Positions 60,836-64,000 of a stretch of DNA of 64,000 nucleotides are shown in pieces. The translations under genes were made by a program, and so were the position numbers. The notes under the pieces are model-generated. The model saw only the letters and a program-made list of their open reading frames with translations. It searched no databases and had not been told where the DNA came from. The DNA is taken from assembly GCF_009363555.1 (NCBI RefSeq), contig NZ_CP045372.1, positions 1,364,001 through 1,428,000 of the forward strand, given 5' to 3'. Position 1 is the stretch's first letter. The number at the start of each line of letters is the position of its first letter. Source of the stretch: Sulfitobacter sp. THAF37. GTDB lineage: Bacteria > Pseudomonadota > Alphaproteobacteria > Rhodobacterales > Rhodobacteraceae.

Positions 60836-61696
60836 ATGCCAAAGTCCGCCTATGAAGTTCTGCACCCTGAGCGCAACCGGTCCTGTGTGGTCTTTGCCTC
60901 GCCCCACTCGGGGCGGGATTACCCCTGGTCCTTTCTGCGCAATACAGTGCTGGACGAACACGCGATCCGGTCTTCCGAGGATGCTTTCGTCGACATGCTG
61001 TTTGACAGTGCCCCGCGTTTCGGTGCCGCTTTCATAAAGGCTGGCGCGCCTCGGGCCTTTGTCGATCTGAATCGGTCGTCCGATGAACTGGATCCGGCCC
61101 TGATCGAAGGGGTGCGCCGACAGGGGCACAACCCGCGGGTGGCGTCCGGCCTTGGCGTGGTGCCGCGCGTGGTGGCGAATGGGCGGGCGATCTATCGTGG
61201 CAAGATCACGCTGGAAGAAGCGCAGCGTCGCATCGACAGGTATTGGCAGCCGTATCACGACATGCTGCAAAAGCTGTTGGACACCGCGCACCGGCGGCAC
61301 GGGCAGGCGGTGCTGCTGGATTGCCATTCCATGCCGCACGAGGCGATGGATGGTGTGGCGCGGTCCGGCATGCGCCGTCCGGACGTTGTGCTGGGCGACC
61401 GTTTTGGTGCCTCGGCGACCGCTGAGGTGGTGGATCGCATCGAAGCGGCCTTTGCGGCAGCTGGCTTTGTCGTGACCAGAAACACCCCCTTTGCCGGGGC
61501 CTATATCACTCAGGCCTATGGACGTCCGTCGCGCGGGCAGCATGCCGTTCAGGTGGAAATCGACCGTTCGGTTTATATGAACGAGGCGCTGATCCGGCCC
61601 AATGGCGATTTCGAAGCCGTGCGCGGGGCGTTGCAGCAGGTGGTGCGCGAAATTGCGCAGATCGGTCAGGGGCGTCAGCCGCTCGCGGCGGAATAG
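60836..61696 (+). CDS. N-formylglutamate amidohydrolase family protein (HutG-like)
   Basis: 286 residues. Features of the N-formylglutamate amidohydrolase family are VVFASPHSGRDYPW near residues 18-31 (metal-ligand His), SSEDAFVDMLFDSAPRFGAAFI, RAFVDLNRSSDELDP near 73-87, LLDCHSMPHEA near 162-172 (His ligands) and NTPFAGAYITQAYGRPSRGQHAVQVEIDRSVYM near 212-244. It hydrolyses N-formylglutamate or a related N-acyl amino acid. The start at 60836 (MPKSAY) follows AAAGGGG; an earlier in-frame ATG lacks a ribosome-binding site. No histidine-degradation genes are adjacent. The 3' end overlaps the convergent DUF1772 gene by 22 bp. Confidence 0.92.
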   Translation: MPKSAYEVLHPERNRSCVVFASPHSGRDYPWSFLRNTVLDEHAIRSSEDAFVDMLFDSAPRFGAAFIKAGAPRAFVDLNRSSDELDPALIEGVRRQGHNPRVASGLGVVPRVVANGRAIYRGKITLEEAQRRIDRYWQPYHDMLQKLLDTAHRRHGQAVLLDCHSMPHEAMDGVARSGMRRPDVVLGDRFGASATAEVVDRIEAAFAAAGFVVTRNTPFAGAYITQAYGRPSRGQHAVQVEIDRSVYMNEALIRPNGDFEAVRGALQQVVREIAQIGQGRQPLAAE

Positions 61697-62199
61697 CTGC
61701 TTACCTTCTTTTCGGCCAGAAAGGCCATGCCAAGGCAGAGCAGCCCGAGCCCTGTCGCCACGGTGCGTGCCTGATTCCAGAATTGCCAGTCGGCGGAGTA
61801 TTCCTGCCAGATTCGGCGGGCATCCTCGATATCTTCGGGAACGCTGAGCGCACCGAGAGCCTCGTTCATCGGCACGTTAACGGCCATCGTCAGAAGAACA
61901 CCGGGAAATACCACCAACAGGGTGGTGGCCAGGGTCCAATACGCGGCGGTTCGCTGCGCTGACGAAAACAGGCACAGCGTGGTGATCGCCAGCGCCACAG
62001 GCGTTCCAAAAAAGGCGGGCGCGAAAACCGCGTTTCGCACGGAGGCGTTCATGGCCTGCATCGCCGAGATGGCAACCCGCGGGTCCGCCTGATCCAGGCC
62101 CCACATCGTCGAGCAGACCCAAGCATAGAAGAAGCCGAAGAGCGCCCCGCACAGGAGCAGAGACAACATCAACAATGGGCGGGTCAGGGTAGAGGTCAT
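61675..62199 (-). CDS. DUF1772 / anthrone-oxygenase-like small membrane protein
   Basis: 174 residues with four membrane segments (about 8-29, 57-79, 86-108, 145-163). Family features are AMQAMNASVRNAVFAPAFFG (about 46-65), the TMAVNVPMNEAL motif near 104-115 and the late WQFWNQARTVATGLGLL. Relatives are called anthrone oxygenases after fungal tpcL-type enzymes, but bacterial members have no proven substrate. Its upstream region holds two matching operator-like palindromes, so expression is probably regulated by a repressor. It overlaps the HutG-like gene tail to tail by 22 bp. Confidence 0.85.
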   Translation of the reverse strand: MTSTLTRPLLMLSLLLCGALFGFFYAWVCSTMWGLDQADPRVAISAMQAMNASVRNAVFAPAFFGTPVALAITTLCLFSSAQRTAAYWTLATTLLVVFPGVLLTMAVNVPMNEALGALSVPEDIEDARRIWQEYSADWQFWNQARTVATGLGLLCLGMAFLAEKKVSSYSAASG

Positions 62200-62207
62200 C
62201 GTATTTC

Positions 62208-62250
62208 CGTATTTATGTGTACGCTTTGTTATCCGTACTTGTATGTACGG
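62208..62250. promoter_or_regulatory. Tandem CGTA-N8-TACG operators
   Basis: Two dyads with the same consensus are present: CGTA at 62208-62211 with TACG at 62220-62223, and CGTA at 62234-62237 with TACG at 62246-62249. The second extends to CCGTAC/GTACGG (62233-62250). Centres are 26 bp apart. They sit between the DUF1772 gene start (62199) and the divergent reading frame at 62274, as TetR-family operators usually do. Confidence 0.65.
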
Positions 62251-62273
62251 TTATCTGTCAAGAGGGATCAGGC

Positions 62274-62396
62274 ATGGTGCGCGTCGGGACAAACGCGCAG
62301 ATTTGCGGCGGTCGGACAGGCTGTGTTCGGGTTGGTGCAAGGCGAATCGCAGTCCGGCGCAAAGGGCGCCCGCATAGGCGGTGCGTGGGGTGTTAA
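62274..62396 (+). pseudogene. Possible truncated or decayed divergent regulator gene
   Basis: An ATG at 62274 follows an excellent AGAGGG ribosome-binding site and sits just beyond the tandem operators, where a divergent TetR-type repressor would be expected. The frame encodes only 40 residues (starts MVRVGTNAQI) before TAA at 62394-62396, then dinB begins on the other strand. The opening resembles TetR N-termini only loosely, and the remainder is Arg-rich with no helix-turn-helix. It may be a decayed regulator; a small functional protein or chance frame is equally possible. Confidence 0.3.
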
Positions 62397-62435
62397 TTCA
62401 ATTAGCTTGCCTGTGCCGTGGCCAGCGGCTGCACG

Positions 62436-63689
62436 TCAGCGTAGCGCCCGCCCCTTGACGATGGCCTTTTCCCCGAAGCGGCGCCGGATGCTGTCGGTGG
62501 CTCTTTCCGCGCGGCTGCGCTGTCCGGCCTGCGGGTCCAGCAGATCGCCCGCCAGGTCCGCACCATCGGGTGTGCCGAGATCCGAAATGCCGACGCCAAT
62601 CAGCCGGAAGGGACCGGGATCGTCCAGTTGGACGAACAGGGCGTGGGCCTGACGGTAGATGCGATCGGCAAGCTGAGTGTGATCCGGCAGGGACACCCGG
62701 CGCGTGACCGTCTTGAAATTCGCGTGCTTCAGTTTCAGCGTCACGATACGTCCGGCCATCCCCTTGGCCTTGGCCCGGTCCGCCACCTGCACCGACAGGC
62801 GCCAGATATGACCGTCGAGGATATCGGCATCGCCCGTATCCTCCCCGAAAGTCGTCTCCTTGGAGATCGATTTGACCGGCTCATGCGCGGACACGCGGCG
62901 GCGATCCTGCCCGCGCGCCAGATGCCACAGCCGTTCGCCCATGCCGCCGAAACGCAGGATCAGGTCGTCCTTTTCCCAGCGCAGGAGATCCGAAAAGGTG
63001 CGCACGCCAGCCTTTTCCAGCGCCGCCTGCGTCACCGCCCCGACGCCCCAGATCATGCTGACGGGCTTGTCCCGCAGAAAGGCGCCGGTCTCGGCCCGCC
63101 CGATTACGGAAAAGCCATGCGGTTTGTCGATGTCCGAAGCGATCTTGGCCAGAAACTTGTTGTGGCTCAACCCGATGGAGCCGGTCAGCCCCAGCTCGGT
63201 TTTCATGCGCCGCACCAGCCGCGCCAGCATCATGGCGGGTGCCGCACCGTGCAGCCGAGTGGTGCCTGTCATGTCCAGAAACGCCTCGTCCAGCGAGAGG
63301 GGTTCGATGGCCGGGGTCAGATCCTGCATCATCTCGCGGATGGCGCGCGAGGCTTCGACATAGGCTGCCATCCGGGGCTTTATGATCACCGCCTCGGGAC
63401 ACAGCTGAAGTGCCTTGAACATCGGCATGGCAGATCGCACGCCCCGGATGCGCGCCACGTAGCACGCGGTAGAGACGACGCCGCGCCGTCCGCCGCCGAT
63501 GATCACGGGCTTGCCCGCCAGCGCCGGGTTGTCTCGCTTCTCCACCGAGGCGTAGAAGGCGTCGCAATCCATGTGGGCGATGGTCAGTTCCATCAACTCG
63601 GGGTGGGTCAGGACGCGCGGGCTGCCGCAGGCGGTGCAGCGCGCCACGGCAGGCAGTTCTTTCAGACAGTCACGACAGAGGCTCGCCAT
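62436..63689 (-). CDS. dinB: DNA polymerase IV (DinB) with N-terminal zinc ribbon
   Basis: Y-family translesion polymerase. 417 residues from the ATG at 63689. An N-terminal zinc ribbon (Cys5, 8, 18, 21: CRDC and CTAC) precedes the polymerase domain, as in many alphaproteobacteria. Catalytic acidic residues lie in LTIAHMDCDAFYASVE (Asp41) and PLSLDEAFLDMTG (Asp-Glu pair). The helix-hairpin-helix IWGVGAVTQAALEKAGVRTFSDL and little-finger domain follow. The end KGRALR lacks a recognisable QL-x-LF beta-clamp motif. Divergent from the NUDIX gene across 60 bp. Confidence 0.95.
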   Translation of the reverse strand: MASLCRDCLKELPAVARCTACGSPRVLTHPELMELTIAHMDCDAFYASVEKRDNPALAGKPVIIGGGRRGVVSTACYVARIRGVRSAMPMFKALQLCPEAVIIKPRMAAYVEASRAIREMMQDLTPAIEPLSLDEAFLDMTGTTRLHGAAPAMMLARLVRRMKTELGLTGSIGLSHNKFLAKIASDIDKPHGFSVIGRAETGAFLRDKPVSMIWGVGAVTQAALEKAGVRTFSDLLRWEKDDLILRFGGMGERLWHLARGQDRRRVSAHEPVKSISKETTFGEDTGDADILDGHIWRLSVQVADRAKAKGMAGRIVTLKLKHANFKTVTRRVSLPDHTQLADRIYRQAHALFVQLDDPGPFRLIGVGISDLGTPDGADLAGDLLDPQAGQRSRAERATDSIRRRFGEKAIVKGRALR

Positions 63690-63749
63690 CTTGGCACACA
63701 CGACAAAAGGGTTATGTAGGCAATGTAGCGTTCGTGCGAAGGAAAGAAC

Positions 63750-64000
63750 ATGGGGCACGAAGACGCCTTTGACGGTGCCAAGCTCGCCCTGTTCATCGGC
63801 GGGAAACTGGCCGTGATCCTGCGGGATGACATCCCCGAACTGCCCTTTGCGGGGTATTGGGATCTGCCCGGAGGGGGGCGGGAAGGCGCGGAAGGGCCGC
63901 TGGCCTGTGCCTTGCGTGAATGTCGCGAGGAACTGGGCCTGCAGGTGCCCGAAGAGGCGGTCACATGGCAGCAGCGGTTCACCGAGGATGGCCGGGTCAA
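63750..64000 (+). CDS. NUDIX hydrolase (3' end outside window)
   Basis: The first 83 residues are visible from the ATG at 63750, which follows AAGGAAAG. A perfect Nudix box (G-x5-E-x7-R-E-x2-E-E-x-G) occurs at about residues 37-59, in GGREGAE, GPLACAL and RECREELGL. Preceding strands LALFIGGKLAVILRDD and YWDLPGG are typical. It hydrolyses a nucleoside diphosphate linked to another group; the substrate is not inferable, though proximity to dinB would be compatible with nucleotide-pool cleaning. The rest lies beyond base 64000. Confidence 0.92.
   Translation, partial: MGHEDAFDGAKLALFIGGKLAVILRDDIPELPFAGYWDLPGGGREGAEGPLACALRECREELGLQVPEEAVTWQQRFTEDGRV

Noticed and set aside
1..64000. CRISPR arrays, insertion sequences, prophage or integrative element
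   Set aside because: No regularly spaced direct repeats, transposase, integrase or phage structural gene was found in reading the window. The single tRNA shows no adjacent integrase.

Overview
The window looks like a chromosomal segment from a marine Rhodobacteraceae (Roseobacter-group) alphaproteobacterium. The evidence is high G+C, long runs of tightly packed operons with 1 to 4 bp stop/start overlaps, and gene neighbourhoods typical of that family: rbfA-truB beside dapB, heparinase-purH-lspA-DUF3035-M16-M16, and PuuD-type urate oxidation with a PuuE-UraD fusion. A two-domain ALDH16-like dehydrogenase sits with deoC, and DNA polymerase IV carries an N-terminal zinc ribbon. I see no prophage, insertion sequence, CRISPR array or rRNA operon. 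One tRNA, tRNA-Val(GAC), is present.

Layout: 1-2 kb, RNA maturation (truB cut by the window edge, a DUF2233 protein, rbfA). 2-5 kb, dapB, a small secreted protein, an SDHAF4-like assembly factor and rsmB. 5-13 kb, a PhnD-like binding protein, then heparinase-like protein, purH, lspA, a DUF3035 lipoprotein and a paired M16 peptidase system. 13-17 kb, deoxyribose catabolism (deoC plus ALDH16-like). 17-20 kb, a DUF4153/DUF4173-type membrane protein with a response regulator and histidine kinase. 20-24 kb, a manganese/zinc-type ABC importer behind a tandem Fur-family-like operator. 24-30.4 kb, urate catabolism (uraH, puuE-uraD, allE, allA, NCS2 permease, puuD). 30.5-33.5 kb, mutL-rmuC. 33.8-38.4 kb, an FAD oxidoreductase/DUF1365/MFS/DUF3833/SDR operon resembling the singlet-oxygen or furan-fatty-acid operons of Rhodobacter. 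38-44 kb, GST, phosphohistidine phosphatase, formate dehydrogenase alpha subunit, an M20 amidohydrolase and a GNAT enzyme. 44-56 kb, a two-component system divergent from an acyl-CoA ligase/Liv-type ABC transporter/second ligase operon. 56-64 kb, glutaredoxin-MauE fusion, Fe3+ permease, YghU, rpmJ, tRNA-Val, HutG-like protein, anthrone-oxygenase-like protein, dinB and a NUDIX hydrolase cut by the window end.

The genes group into pathways. PuuD, UraH, UraD, PuuE, AllE and AllA cover urate to glyoxylate plus urea except for allantoate hydrolysis, which the M20 enzyme at 42.8 kb could supply. DeoC would release acetaldehyde, which the adjacent ALDH could oxidise. The Liv-type importer lies between two different CoA ligases and opposite a hybrid kinase/regulator pair, which suggests uptake and CoA activation of a carboxylic acid whose identity I cannot tell.

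The most unusual item is a small complete C39-like cysteine peptidase gene (51203-51592). It has clearly lower G+C (about 51% by hand count over 300 bases) and is fitted exactly between livH and livM. Other points of interest are the long leader before puuE, the tandem operator beside a probably decayed divergent regulator at 62.2 kb, and a perfect 16-bp A/T-rich palindrome at 5.1 kb.
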